Below are positions 9,404 to 19,426 of a stretch of 64,000 bases of DNA, piece after piece. Position numbers and translations under genes: made by a program. Numbering within the stretch: the first letter of the stretch is position 1; each line of letters starts with the position of its first letter. The notes beneath the pieces were generated by a model. It saw only the letters and a program-made list of their open reading frames with translations, ran no database searches and was not told where the DNA came from. Where the stretch lies: assembly GCA_963205255.1 (NCBI GenBank), contig CAUJIK010000054.1, forward strand, positions 86,198 to 150,197, written 5' to 3'. The DNA is from Pseudomonadota bacterium (lineage in GTDB: Bacteria; Pseudomonadota; Gammaproteobacteria; Steroidobacterales; Steroidobacteraceae).

Positions 9404-9430
9404 ACTATAGGGGTCATGCTGCCCGGTCAA
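9404..9430 (-). promoter_or_regulatory. Candidate sigma-70 promoter for the riboswitch-nrdAB transcript
   Basis: On the minus strand TTGACC (9430-9425) and TATAGT (9409-9404) are separated by 15 bp. The spacing is short, but the position just upstream of the riboswitch 5' edge is right. The rest of 9358-9485 holds no gene; it includes an imperfect inverted repeat (CCCCATA/TATGTGGGG) of unknown role. Confidence 0.45.
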
Positions 9431-9485
9431 GACTTCCCATGGCGCCGCCCCGATGCTAGGGAAGCTCGGCCCACAGCGCGGGGCA

Positions 9486-11039
<1,554 letters not shown>

Positions 11040-11202
11040 GTCGTTGCTCCGGCGGAGGAAACCCGAGCGTAACCGGCTCCGCGGCCCGCGAACACTGCCT
11101 GGCGGCAGGTTTACATACGTTGTCGCAACCGTTAATTGCTGGCCGCGCGCTCCCGCGCCCCTTTAGCCTTCACCAGAGACGAACACGACACCGGCGACCC
11201 GC

Positions 11203-12624
11203 ATGCTGCTACGACTGATACTCATCACCCACCGCTACGTCGCCGTGGCCGTGGGCCTGCTGGTGGCCCTGTGGTGCCTGTCGGGCTTTGTCATGATGTA
11301 CCAGAGCTTTCCGTGGTTCACCCCCGCGGAAAGACTGCAGAGCCTTGCGCCGCTGGAGCTCCCGGGCGGCAGCACCGCCTTCCTGCCTGATGACGCGGAA
11401 TCCCTGCGGAGCTTCCGCATCGAGATGCTGCGCGGCGAACCGGTGCTGCGGCAGCCCGGTGTGGCGCCCATCCGGTTGATCAGCGGCACGCCGATCGAGC
11501 CGCTTTCCCAGGACGACCTGCGACAGATCGCAACCGAATACGCGGCCCGGCGCGGGCTCTCCGGCGCCAACCCCGAATGGCTGGGCGAGATCACGGTCGA
11601 CCAGTGGTCCATCCAGTCGGCATACAGCAACCGGCCCGTGCAGCACCTCGCGCTGCGCGACGCCGCCGGCACCGAGATCTACATCAACGGCGCCACCGGC
11701 GAGATCTTCCAGGACACCAATCGTCGCGAGCGCGTGCTCGCCTGGCTCGGCGCCATCCCGCACTGGCTGTATCCCACCGCGCTGCGCGCCAATGGCGCGC
11801 TGTGGACCCAGGTCGTCATCTGGACCGCCACGCTCGGCACCTTCCTCACCGTCACCGGTCTCTACGTGGGCATTGCGCGCCTGCGCCGCCGACGCCAGGG
11901 GCGCCTGGCCTCGCCCTTCCGCGGCTGGTGGTACTGGCATCACATCCTGGGCCTGGTGTTCGGGATCATCACGCTCACCTGGATGTTCAGCGGCCTCATG
12001 ACCATGACTCCCTGGGGACTGATGCAGACCGACGGAGGCGCCGGACTGCGCGCACAGCTGCGCGGCTCGGCCACCGTCGGCGAGTTGCGCCAGTTCCTCG
12101 AGGCCGCGCCGGCGCATCTGGACGGCGGCGATTTCGTGCAGCTTCAGGGCGATGCGGCCGGCGGCAGGCTGCAGGTGATCGCCCGCCGCGCCGATGGCAG
12201 CACGGAGCGTCTGGATTCCGCTGCACGACCCGATCCGCTGCAGGCCGATGCCGTGCAGCACTGGCTCACCGCGCTCGACGCGCCGGTCGCGAGCTTCGAG
12301 CGCCTGGACTCCCCCGACACCTACTACTACGGCCACAAGAACACCGTGGAGCTGCCGGTGTACCGTGTCATCCTCGCCGACGCGGCCCGCACGCGCCTGT
12401 ACATCAGCCCCACCACCGGCTCGGTGCGCGTGGTGGACGGCGCCATCCGCCAGAGTCGCTGGCTGGTGGGCGCCATGCACAATCTCAACCTTCCGGGGCT
12501 GCGCAGCCGCCCGCTGTGGGACATCGTCACGCTGCTGCTGCTGGCCGGCGTTTCGGCGCTGGCGATCACCGGCGCGTGGATGGCGCTGAAGCGCATCCGC
12601 GCGGATCTCACCCCGCGCCGATGA
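11203..12624 (+). CDS. PepSY domain-containing membrane protein
   Basis: The 473-residue protein starts LILITHRYVAVAVGLLVALWCLSGFVMMY, a PepSY-associated transmembrane helix, followed by a periplasmic PepSY-like region, a helix pair with IPHWLYPTAL and WWYWHHILGLVFGIITLTWMFSGL, a second periplasmic part, and a C-terminal helix (DIVTLLLLAGVSALAITGAWM). This layout matches the PepSY_TM family, often linked to iron or siderophore reduction in the inner membrane. That role is family-based inference; the only nearby iron hint is the Fur box about 3 kb away. Confidence 0.85.
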   Translation: MLLRLILITHRYVAVAVGLLVALWCLSGFVMMYQSFPWFTPAERLQSLAPLELPGGSTAFLPDDAESLRSFRIEMLRGEPVLRQPGVAPIRLISGTPIEPLSQDDLRQIATEYAARRGLSGANPEWLGEITVDQWSIQSAYSNRPVQHLALRDAAGTEIYINGATGEIFQDTNRRERVLAWLGAIPHWLYPTALRANGALWTQVVIWTATLGTFLTVTGLYVGIARLRRRRQGRLASPFRGWWYWHHILGLVFGIITLTWMFSGLMTMTPWGLMQTDGGAGLRAQLRGSATVGELRQFLEAAPAHLDGGDFVQLQGDAAGGRLQVIARRADGSTERLDSAARPDPLQADAVQHWLTALDAPVASFERLDSPDTYYYGHKNTVELPVYRVILADAARTRLYISPTTGSVRVVDGAIRQSRWLVGAMHNLNLPGLRSRPLWDIVTLLLLAGVSALAITGAWMALKRIRADLTPRR

Positions 12625-12693
12625 TGCCGCCGATGGAAATCATCGTCACATGCCGCGACAGCAAGCTGCGGCTGAGGCTGTGATCTTCGGTGC

Positions 12694-13530
12694 TCAGGCG
12701 GGCGTGCTTCCGGCCTGCATGAGCGTGCCGATCACGCAGGTGGTGGCGAAGATCGGGATGGGTTCGGCAAACCACAGCTCCCCTTTCGCGCCTTCGCAGG
12801 CGGCAGCCACGCAGATCGAGGTGCGGATCTCGAAGGCGCCCTGGCCGGCTTGCGCGTAGGTCTCGCTGTCCACGTAGGACAGCAGCTCATCCTTGCGGGT
12901 GTTGAGGATGCGATCGAGGAATTCCTGGTCCCACGCGAAGTTGATCTTTCCGGAATCCGGCGTGCACGGCCAGTGTGAGGTGCCGCCGGTGCTGATCAGC
13001 GCGATCTTCTCCGGCGCCTTGTCGATGGCGCGCCGCAACGCGCGGCCGAACTCCCAGGTGCGATGCAGCGGCGTCACCGGCGGCGCCTGGCAGTTGATGT
13101 TCACCGGCACCACCGGCAGATCGTAGTCGGGCGTCAGGAAGTGCAGCGGCACCGCCATGCCGTGATCGAATTTCCACTCCTGCGCATAGGCCACGTCCGA
13201 GGTCTGCAGCACCTCTTCGATCATCCGCAACGACAGATCCGGGTGGCCCGGCACCTTCGCGCGCGCGGTCTTCAGCCAGTCGGGATCTTCGATGGGAGTT
13301 TCATAGGACTCCGCCATGCCGATCGAATAGGCCGGCATGTTGTTCATGAAGAAGTTGGCGAAGTGCTCGGAAGACACCACCACCAGCACTTCGGCGCCGG
13401 CATCGCGGATGGCCCGGCGCTGGCGGTCGAAGGCGGCCACCAGCCGCTGGTACTGCTGCGGCTCGGCCAGATGGCCGCGCGAGGTGATGCCGGGCGCATG
13501 ACAGCAGATCCCCGCGTAGACCAGACTCAT
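12694..13530 (-). CDS. LigB-like class III extradiol ring-cleavage dioxygenase
   Basis: The 278-residue product from ATG 13530 fits the catalytic LigB/DODA superfamily, Fe(II) enzymes that open catechol-type rings between or beside hydroxyl carbons. His residues expected to hold iron or act as base are in GICCHAPG near the N-terminus and VSSEHFANFF; STGGTSHWP is the conserved C-terminal-half motif. It overlaps the GST stop as ATGA, so the GST and dioxygenase are translationally coupled. A LigA-like small subunit is encoded divergently next to the GST, suggesting a LigAB-type heteromer. Substrate unknown. Confidence 0.85.
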   Translation of the reverse strand: MSLVYAGICCHAPGITSRGHLAEPQQYQRLVAAFDRQRRAIRDAGAEVLVVVSSEHFANFFMNNMPAYSIGMAESYETPIEDPDWLKTARAKVPGHPDLSLRMIEEVLQTSDVAYAQEWKFDHGMAVPLHFLTPDYDLPVVPVNINCQAPPVTPLHRTWEFGRALRRAIDKAPEKIALISTGGTSHWPCTPDSGKINFAWDQEFLDRILNTRKDELLSYVDSETYAQAGQGAFEIRTSICVAAACEGAKGELWFAEPIPIFATTCVIGTLMQAGSTPA

Positions 13531-14201
13531 GGCGTTCTCCAGTGCGCCGGCACGGGATAGTTGCGGTCGCGCCGCTCCACCTCCACCACGCGCCGCACGG
13601 CCGGGCGCTGCCAGACATTCTCCGCCACGCGATCCCAGTTCGGCCGCGCCGGCACGGAGGCAATGCGCTCGTCCGTGGTCCACAGGTACATGATGAAGAG
13701 ATACGCGTCGACCACCGTGAAGCGATCGCCCAGCGCCCACTGCCGGTCGCCGAGCTTTTCTTCCACCACGGCGACCGCCTTGGCGAGATTGCGCACACCC
13801 TGGGTGTTCACCTCTTCATTCGCGCGCGGATCGTCGCCGGCATAGGCCGAGGAGCGGAAGATGGAGCGGATGTACACATGCACGCTGCTGGAGAGGAAGT
13901 TCATCCACTCATGCGCGCGATAGCGCGCGAAATCCCCCGTGGGGGGCAACAGCTTGAGCGCAGGCTTCAGGTCACCGAGATAAGTGAGGATGGCCTGCGT
14001 CTCGGTGAGCACTTCCTGGCCGATCGCGAGCGCCGGCACGGAGCCTTTGGGATTCAGCGCGAGATAATCGGGGGAACGGTTTTTCGCCGACTTCAGATCG
14101 ACCAGCCGGCACTCATATTCGAGGCCCGCCTCTTCGAGCGCGATGTGCACCGCCAGCGAGCAGGCACGCGGGTAATAGAAGAAAATCAGTCTGGAATCCA
14201 T
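13527..14201 (-). CDS. Glutathione S-transferase
   Basis: The 224-residue protein has an N-terminal thioredoxin-fold GST domain (FFYYPRACSLAVHIALEEAGLEYE; ALNPKGSVPAL; LTETQAILTYL) and an all-helical C-terminal domain with RFTVVDAYLFIMYLW. Cys at PRACS is the Beta-class catalytic position. It lies upstream of and overlaps a ring-cleavage dioxygenase gene, which suggests use of glutathione on an aromatic breakdown product or electrophile, as in other ligAB/GST gene sets; this is inference. Start ATG at 14201 is preceded by a TATAAT box. Confidence 0.9.
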   Translation of the reverse strand: MDSRLIFFYYPRACSLAVHIALEEAGLEYECRLVDLKSAKNRSPDYLALNPKGSVPALAIGQEVLTETQAILTYLGDLKPALKLLPPTGDFARYRAHEWMNFLSSSVHVYIRSIFRSSAYAGDDPRANEEVNTQGVRNLAKAVAVVEEKLGDRQWALGDRFTVVDAYLFIMYLWTTDERIASVPARPNWDRVAENVWQRPAVRRVVEVERRDRNYPVPAHWRTP

Positions 14202-14227
14202 GAAGTACCGCCATCCGAATCGCGCGA

Positions 14228-14235
14228 ATTATACT
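14228..14235. promoter_or_regulatory. Back-to-back -10 elements between the GST and LigA-like genes
   Basis: The 66-bp divergent gap holds TATAAT on the minus strand (14233-14228), about 27 nt before the GST start, and TATACT on the plus strand (14230-14235), about 33 nt before the LigA-like start. The two -10 hexamers overlap, so the polymerases may compete. No strong -35 is seen for either. Confidence 0.4.
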
Positions 14236-14267
14236 GCCCACATTACCGGTTTCGAGACGCCTTGCCC

Positions 14268-14603
14268 ATGAGCCTGTATTACGTCCAGAAGCTGCTTTAT
14301 CAGCTCAATCGCGACCCGCTGGTCCGCGCCCGTTACCAGGACGATCCGGCCCGTCTGCTGGCCGAGTACGAACTCACCGGCGAGGAACTGGAAGCCCTGC
14401 GCAAGCCCGACATCGGGCTGCTGTATGTCTATGGCGTGAACGGGCAGCTGCTGATGCACTACGCCGCGTTGAACGGCATCGAGTGGTTCGAATATCTGGA
14501 GGCCATGCGCGAAGGCGTGCGCCGGCACGGCCCGGTGCGCACGGGGCTGTATGCGATGAAAGACGGCGGCAAGGACCATACCGGGCTCGATCCGGCGTCG
14601 TAG
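14268..14603 (+). CDS. LigA-like aromatic ring-opening dioxygenase small subunit
   Basis: The 111-residue protein (MSLYYVQKLLYQLNRD; LLAEYELTGEELEAL; GLLYVYGVNGQLLMHYAAL) is a LigA domain protein, the helical alpha subunit that caps the active site of LigB in protocatechuate 4,5-dioxygenase. The ORF track starts it at 13542 by running through the divergent GST gene; the ATG at 14268 is where homology begins and is used here. It is divergent from, not fused to, the GST-LigB pair, so balanced expression must come from the shared 66-bp promoter region. Confidence 0.85.
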   Translation: MSLYYVQKLLYQLNRDPLVRARYQDDPARLLAEYELTGEELEALRKPDIGLLYVYGVNGQLLMHYAALNGIEWFEYLEAMREGVRRHGPVRTGLYAMKDGGKDHTGLDPAS

Positions 14604-14612
14604 CGTCCGCAC

Positions 14613-15284
14613 GTGGAGCACCTGATTCCCATCCTGCAGTCGCTGGCGCTGGTTCCGCTCACGCTGCTGCCCATCATCAATCCCATGAGCACCGCGCCGG
14701 TGTTCGTGGCCGCCACCGGTGGCAACCGCAGCATCACGCAGCGCCTGGCCCGCCAGGTGGCGTTCAACAGCTGGGTGGTGCTGGTCAGCGCGATGCTGAT
14801 CGGCACCTACGTGCTGGCCTTCTTCGGCATCTCGCTGCCCATCGTGCGCATCGGCGGCGGATTGCTGGTGGCCGCCACGGGCTGGCGCATGCTGCACCGG
14901 AACGAGAGCGATGAGGTGCAGACGGCGGCGTCCGAGAAGGCCGAGCAGCTTTCCGACGCCGAGATCGTGCGGCGCAGTTTTTTCCCCATCACCTTTCCGC
15001 TCACCACCGGTCCGGGCACCATCGCGGCCTCGATCGCGCTGGGCGCCAAGCTGCCGGTCACGCCCACGCTCTATGTCATCGGCGCCGCCGTGGCGGTGCT
15101 GGGCGCGGCGCTGACCTCGCTGGTGCTGTATCTGATCTTCCGGCACGCGGCCACGCTGCTGGGCAAGCTGGGTGAGGTGGGCACCCTGGTGATGCTGCGG
15201 ATGATGGCTTTCGTGCTGCTGTGCATCGGCGTGGAGTTCATCTGGACCGGCTGGTCCGAACTCAACCACATCCCGGCCAGCTGA
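14613..15284 (+). CDS. MarC family inner-membrane protein
   Basis: The 223-residue protein has about six hydrophobic helices and MarC-family blocks: LTLLPIINPMSTAPVF, LRIGGGLLVAATGWRML, and FFPITFPLTTGPGTIAASIALGA. The family was once tied to multiple antibiotic resistance, but no transport substrate is established. A GTG start at 14613 is 9 bp after the LigA-like stop, so the two genes are probably co-transcribed. It is convergent with the next gene, with only 6 bp between stops. Confidence 0.9.
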   Translation: MEHLIPILQSLALVPLTLLPIINPMSTAPVFVAATGGNRSITQRLARQVAFNSWVVLVSAMLIGTYVLAFFGISLPIVRIGGGLLVAATGWRMLHRNESDEVQTAASEKAEQLSDAEIVRRSFFPITFPLTTGPGTIAASIALGAKLPVTPTLYVIGAAVAVLGAALTSLVLYLIFRHAATLLGKLGEVGTLVMLRMMAFVLLCIGVEFIWTGWSELNHIPAS

Positions 15285-15290
15285 TCCGCC

Positions 15291-15761
15291 TCAGCCAGCC
15301 ACCGGCTGGAAGCTGATGAGATTCTCCAGCGGCGCCAGTCCCTCGACCAGTTCCGCCGGAGTGGGAAAGCAGATGCCTTCGAGGCTCAGCGCCCTGAGCC
15401 ATTCGCGCCCGCAATCAGCAAGCTCGCTGCTTTCGCCAGCACCCAGCAGCTGCCGCCACACCGGGCATTCCCCACCCGCGGACTGACACTGGGCCAGGGC
15501 CTGCAGGACCAGCAGCTCGCCACCGGACAGGCGGCAGCAATGCGGCTCGTGCCAGTGGATGCGATGGCCCGTGGCGCCCGCCAGCCGCTGGCCGAAGCGC
15601 AGGAACATGGGAAGCGCGTGCCGGGCGTCGGCCAGATCGAAGCCATGGGCAAGAAGCCGTTGCCGCTGCTCGCGCGTCAGCTCGCGTGAGTTGAGGGTAC
15701 GCAGGGCCCAGAGGGTGAATCGCGCCTCCTGCCGGATTTCCAGTTCGTCACGTCCAGCCAT
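15291..15761 (-). CDS. Hypothetical Cys-containing protein behind a Fur box
   Basis: The 156-residue protein is not recognised. It is soluble-looking with no signal peptide, starts with a helical region (ARFTLWALRTLNSRELTREQRQRL), and has six Cys residues spread over its second half (CC, QC, EC, DC, IC). Codon use resembles its neighbours. A sigma-70-like promoter and a Fur box sit immediately upstream, so expression under iron limitation is predicted. A role in iron or heme handling is a guess from regulation only. Confidence 0.65.
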   Translation of the reverse strand: MAGRDELEIRQEARFTLWALRTLNSRELTREQRQRLLAHGFDLADARHALPMFLRFGQRLAGATGHRIHWHEPHCCRLSGGELLVLQALAQCQSAGGECPVWRQLLGAGESSELADCGREWLRALSLEGICFPTPAELVEGLAPLENLISFQPVAG

Positions 15762-15778
15762 TGCTCAGGCAATCTCTT

Positions 15779-15825
15779 GCGAATGAGAATCATTTGCAGT
15801 ATATTCACTTCCGCTGCTACCTCAA
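15779..15825 (-). promoter_or_regulatory. Fur box and sigma-70 promoter
   Basis: GCGAATGAGAATCATTTGC (15779-15797) is a good match to the 19-bp Fur consensus GATAATGATAATCATTATC. On the minus strand TTGAGG (15825-15820), a 16-bp spacer and TATACT (15803-15798) precede it directly, so bound Fur would cover the transcription start. The only gene placed to be controlled is the 156-residue unknown protein starting at 15761. Confidence 0.8.
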
Positions 15826-15890
15826 GCCACTTTTTTGCCGGCGCGGCCTCGTCCCTCTCCCTCCCCCGGGTGCCACCAAGCAGAGGCCGC

Positions 15891-15912
15891 GCCGGCCCCT
15901 TCCAGGGCCGGC
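15891..15912 (-). terminator. GC-rich stem-loop after csbD-like gene
   Basis: GCCGGCCC and GGGCCGGC form a perfect 8-bp stem with a 6-base loop, 23 bp after the CsbD stop on the minus strand. No U-tract follows, so terminator function is uncertain. Confidence 0.3.
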
Positions 15913-15935
15913 CAACCCCTCACGGGCATGGGAAG

Positions 15936-16139
15936 CTACTGCTTAAGGTTGCGCTGCCAGTCAGCAATCTGCTTTTCGGCTTCGTCCTTGGTGATGCCGT
16001 ATTGCTCCTGCAGACGTCCGGTGAGCTGTTCCCTCCGGCCGTTGATCACGTCGAGATCATCGTCCGTGATCTTTCCCCAGCGCTCGCGCACGCTGCCCTT
16101 GAGCTGCTTCCAGTTGCCTTCAATGCGATCCCAGTTCAT
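15936..16139 (-). CDS. CsbD family stress protein
   Basis: The 67-residue protein is a textbook CsbD domain: MNWDRIEGNWKQLKGSVRERWGKIT, then GRREQLTGRLQEQYG and EAEKQIADW. These small, highly charged cytosolic proteins are commonly induced by general stress, with no known biochemical activity. A strong AAGGAGAA lies before the ATG. It is 15 bp downstream of the outer-membrane protein gene and may share its transcript. Confidence 0.92.
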   Translation of the reverse strand: MNWDRIEGNWKQLKGSVRERWGKITDDDLDVINGRREQLTGRLQEQYGITKDEAEKQIADWQRNLKQ

Positions 16140-16154
16140 GTGCTTCTCCTTCTC

Positions 16155-16757
16155 TCAAAAGCGCCACGCCGCCGACAGCCAGAACGCGTCCGACTTGTCG
16201 GTGTTCTTCAGCTCGAGCTTCTCGTATTCCGCGCGCAGCTCCAGATGCTGCAGCACCACCATCGACACACCGCCGCCCCACATGAAATCGTCGCGGCTGT
16301 CCTTGCCGCGGATGGAAGGCAGGCCGCCGTCGAAATCGATGCGTGTGCGCACGTCGTAGAAATACTGGCCGACCTTGCCGAACAGCTCGACCGGGCCCAG
16401 AGGCACGCGCGCCAGCGCCGCGACCGTGAAGCCGCTGATCGCCAGGCGATAGGAGCCGTCGCTCCCCGAAGTCTCGAAATCGTCGCCGGGATTGCCCAGA
16501 TCCACGTAGCCGGCCTCCAGCGCCAGGAACGGCAGCAGGCGCCAGCCGGCGAAGATCTTCATGGCGGTGTCATCGGAGTCACGGATGTTCGCCACCGCGT
16601 CATCGACGTCATCCAGCCGGTCAATGCCGACATTGAACTGCCCCACGCCGACACCGACATAAGGACCGGTGGGGTTGTTCAGCGCGCCCTGCGCCATTGC
16701 TGCCAGGGGCAACGTCATCAGCGCGGCGGCGGTCACCATGCGGGACGGGTTTTTCAT
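16155..16757 (-). CDS. Outer-membrane beta-barrel protein
   Basis: From the ATG at 16757 (preceded by GGAG) the product has 200 residues. It has a signal peptide (MVTAAALMTLPLAAMAQG), then YVGVGVGQFNVG, LALEAGYVDLG, FGKVGQYFYDVRTRIDF, a DDFMWGGGV loop, LELRAEYEKLEL and a C-terminal WLSAAWRF ending in Phe. This is the small OmpA-like/OmpW-sized 8-strand barrel pattern. The longer ORF start (16886) lies upstream of the signal peptide and was rejected. Function unknown; it is divergent from fadE across 154 bp. Confidence 0.85.
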   Translation of the reverse strand: MKNPSRMVTAAALMTLPLAAMAQGALNNPTGPYVGVGVGQFNVGIDRLDDVDDAVANIRDSDDTAMKIFAGWRLLPFLALEAGYVDLGNPGDDFETSGSDGSYRLAISGFTVAALARVPLGPVELFGKVGQYFYDVRTRIDFDGGLPSIRGKDSRDDFMWGGGVSMVVLQHLELRAEYEKLELKNTDKSDAFWLSAAWRF

Positions 16758-16911
16758 GCAGATCTCCATCTGAATACGGGCTGTCAGCTCCAGTGGGCTC
16801 ATGCTCCACGGCAGACCACCCCCGGCATAAGGACAGGCAGGAGCCTCCCGCTGTAGGCCGCCACCGACAGACGCTCTCCCACGCACCGCGACAGGGGGCT
16901 ATAGTCACGCG

Positions 16912-19413
16912 ATGCTGCTCGCCGCCCTGCTTCTGCTGCTGCTCACCACCGCGGTGTTCGCCGTCACCCAGATCGGCGCGCTGGTGACGCTGCTGTTCGT
17001 CATCGCGGTGCTGGTGCTGGCCTATCAGCGCCTGCCATTGCTGGCCTTCTCCGTGGTGTTCACGGTGCTGTTCGGCGTGTATTCCTGGTTCGGCAACCCG
17101 GCAGGGCTGTGGAAGGGCCTGTTGCTGCTGATGCTGGTGGTGATGTGGCTGTTCAACATCCGCCCGCTGCGCAAGGCGCTGATCTCGCGCCCCTTCCTCA
17201 AGACCTATCTGCGGCTGCTGCCATCGATGTCCGCCACCGAGCGCGAAGCGCTGGAGGCGGGCACGGTGTGGTGGGACGGGGAGCTGTTCACGGGCAAGCC
17301 GGACTGGAGCCGGCTCATGGATGCGCGACCGGCGCAGCTTTCCGCCGAAGAGCAGGCGTTCCTCGACGGCCCCTGCGAAGAGCTGTGCGCGCTGGTGGAC
17401 GACTTCGACGTCACCCACCGGCGCGCGGACCTCTCGCCCGAGGCGTGGGAATACATCAAGGCGAAGCGCTTCTTCGCCATGATCATCCCCAAGAAATATG
17501 GCGGCCTGGAATTCGGCACGCACGCGCAGTCCTCGGTGCTGATCAAGCTCGGCAGCCGCAGCATCGTGCTCGGCACCACGGTGGGCGTGCCCAATTCGCT
17601 CGGCCCCGGCGAACTGCTGGTGCACTATGGCACCGAGGAGCAGAAAGATTACTGGCTGCCGCGGCTGGCGCGCGGCGAGGAAATCCCCTGCTTCGGCCTC
17701 ACCAGCCCCACGGTGGGTTCCGACGCCGCGGCCATCAGCGATACCGGCGTCGTCTGCCGCGGCATGTACGACGGCCAGGAAGTGCTGGGCCTGAGGCTCA
17801 ACTTCTCCAAGCGCTACATCACGCTGGCGCCGGTGGCGACCGTCGTCGGCCTCGCCTTCCGCATGCAGGACCCCGATCGTCTGCTGGGCGGTGAAGAGGA
17901 CATCGGCATCACCTGCGCGCTGCTGCCGCGCGATACGCCGGGCATCACCATCGGCCGGCGGCATCTGCCGCTCAACATCCCGTTCCAGAACGGCCCCATC
18001 CAGGGCAAGGATGTGTTCGTGCCGCTCGATGCGATCATCGGCGGCGTGAAGATGGCCGGGCGCGGCTGGCGCATGCTGGTGGAGCAGCTGTCGGTGGGCC
18101 GCTGCATCTCGCTGCCGGCCTTTTCCACCGGCGGCGCGCTGGCCGCGGTGTGGTCCACCGGCGCCTATGCGCGCATCCGCCGCCAGTTCGGCATGCCGGT
18201 GGGCAAGTTCGAGGGCGTGGAGCGGGTGCTGGCCCGCATGGTGGGGCTCACCTACATCATGGATGCGGCGCGCAGCGTGACCACCGGCGCCATCGATGGC
18301 GGCGAGAAGCCCGCCGTGCCGGCCGCCATCCTCAAGTATCACATCACCGAGATGGGCCGCATCGTCGGCTGCGATGCGATGGACGTGCAGGGCGGCAAGG
18401 CCATCATGCTCGGTCCACGCAATCTCATCGGTCGCGCCTACCAGGCCGCGCCCATCGGCATCACGGTGGAAGGCGCGAACATCCTCACGCGCAATCTGAT
18501 GATCTTCGGCCAGGGTGCCATTCGCTGCCATCCCTTCGTGCTGAAGGAAATGCAGGCGGCGCGCAATCCGGATGGCGAGCGCAGCGTCGACGCCTTCGAC
18601 CGCGCGCTGTTCGCGCATCTGGGCTTTGCAGTCTCCAACGCCGTGCGCTCGCTGGTGATGGCCATCACCTTCGCGCGCTTCGAGAGCGCGCCCGGCACCG
18701 GTCCGGTGCGGCGCTACTTCCAGCACATCGAGCGCTTCTCCTCCTCCTTCGCTTTCGCCACCGACGTGGCGATGCTCTCGCTGGGCGGCTATCTGAAGAA
18801 GAAAGAGAGCCTGTCGGCGCGACTCGGCGACGTGCTCTCGTACATGTACCTCGCCTCCATGGTGCTCAAGCATCACCACGACGCCGGCAGTCCGCGCGAG
18901 GATCTGCCCATCGTCGAGTGGAGCTGCCGCCATCTGCTTTACCACGCGCAGGAACAGCTGCACGACTTCCTGCGCAACTTCCCCAACCGCTTCCTCGCCG
19001 GCCTGATGCGGGCGCTGATCTTCCCGCGCGGCCGCACCTATTTCGCGCCCAGCGACAAACTGGCCACGCAGCTGGCCGACCTCGCCATGACGCCCGGCAG
19101 CTCGCGCGAGCGGCTGTGCCGCCACGCCTACCATCCGCAGCAATCCCTTCCCGGCGAGCTGCAGCAGGCGCTGCAGATGGCGCTTGAAGTCGAGCCGCTG
19201 GAACGCAAGCTGCGCGTGGAAGGCGTCAAGACAGGCCGGATCCGGGCGCTGGACGTGCCCGGCCAGATCGAAGAAGGTCGACGCCTGGGCATTCTCTCGC
19301 AGGAGCAGGCCGATTTGCTGCGCGACTACGATCGCAGGATCATGCTCATCATCAATGTCGACGACTTCGCGCCGGACGAGCTCCCCGCGGGCCGCGGCAT
19401 TCACCACGACTGA
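16912..19413 (+). CDS. fadE: Acyl-CoA dehydrogenase FadE
   Basis: The 833-residue protein is collinear with the long FadE type of fatty acid beta-oxidation: two or three N-terminal membrane helices, then WWDGELFTGKPDWSRL, FFAMIIPKKYGGLEF, VGVPNSLGPGELL, CFGLTSPTVGSDAAAI (flavin/substrate loop), FQNGPIQGKDVFVPLD, VEGANILTRNLMIFGQGAIRCHP and a C-terminal INVDDFAPDEL. It forms the 2,3-double bond of acyl-CoA using FAD. A TATAGT ends 6 bp before the ATG, which would place transcription start at the initiation codon if it is a real -10. The DUF4399 gene follows after 13 bp. Confidence 0.96.
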   Translation: MLLAALLLLLLTTAVFAVTQIGALVTLLFVIAVLVLAYQRLPLLAFSVVFTVLFGVYSWFGNPAGLWKGLLLLMLVVMWLFNIRPLRKALISRPFLKTYLRLLPSMSATEREALEAGTVWWDGELFTGKPDWSRLMDARPAQLSAEEQAFLDGPCEELCALVDDFDVTHRRADLSPEAWEYIKAKRFFAMIIPKKYGGLEFGTHAQSSVLIKLGSRSIVLGTTVGVPNSLGPGELLVHYGTEEQKDYWLPRLARGEEIPCFGLTSPTVGSDAAAISDTGVVCRGMYDGQEVLGLRLNFSKRYITLAPVATVVGLAFRMQDPDRLLGGEEDIGITCALLPRDTPGITIGRRHLPLNIPFQNGPIQGKDVFVPLDAIIGGVKMAGRGWRMLVEQLSVGRCISLPAFSTGGALAAVWSTGAYARIRRQFGMPVGKFEGVERVLARMVGLTYIMDAARSVTTGAIDGGEKPAVPAAILKYHITEMGRIVGCDAMDVQGGKAIMLGPRNLIGRAYQAAPIGITVEGANILTRNLMIFGQGAIRCHPFVLKEMQAARNPDGERSVDAFDRALFAHLGFAVSNAVRSLVMAITFARFESAPGTGPVRRYFQHIERFSSSFAFATDVAMLSLGGYLKKKESLSARLGDVLSYMYLASMVLKHHHDAGSPREDLPIVEWSCRHLLYHAQEQLHDFLRNFPNRFLAGLMRALIFPRGRTYFAPSDKLATQLADLAMTPGSSRERLCRHAYHPQQSLPGELQQALQMALEVEPLERKLRVEGVKTGRIRALDVPGQIEEGRRLGILSQEQADLLRDYDRRIMLIINVDDFAPDELPAGRGIHHD

Positions 19414-19426
19414 CAGGAGTATTCAG

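Noticed and set aside
16621-19407. 928-aa minus-strand ORF opposite fadE
   Set aside because: Its product is rich in His/Arg/Gly/Ala low-complexity sequence typical of antisense frames in GC-rich genes, and fadE on the other strand is unmistakable.
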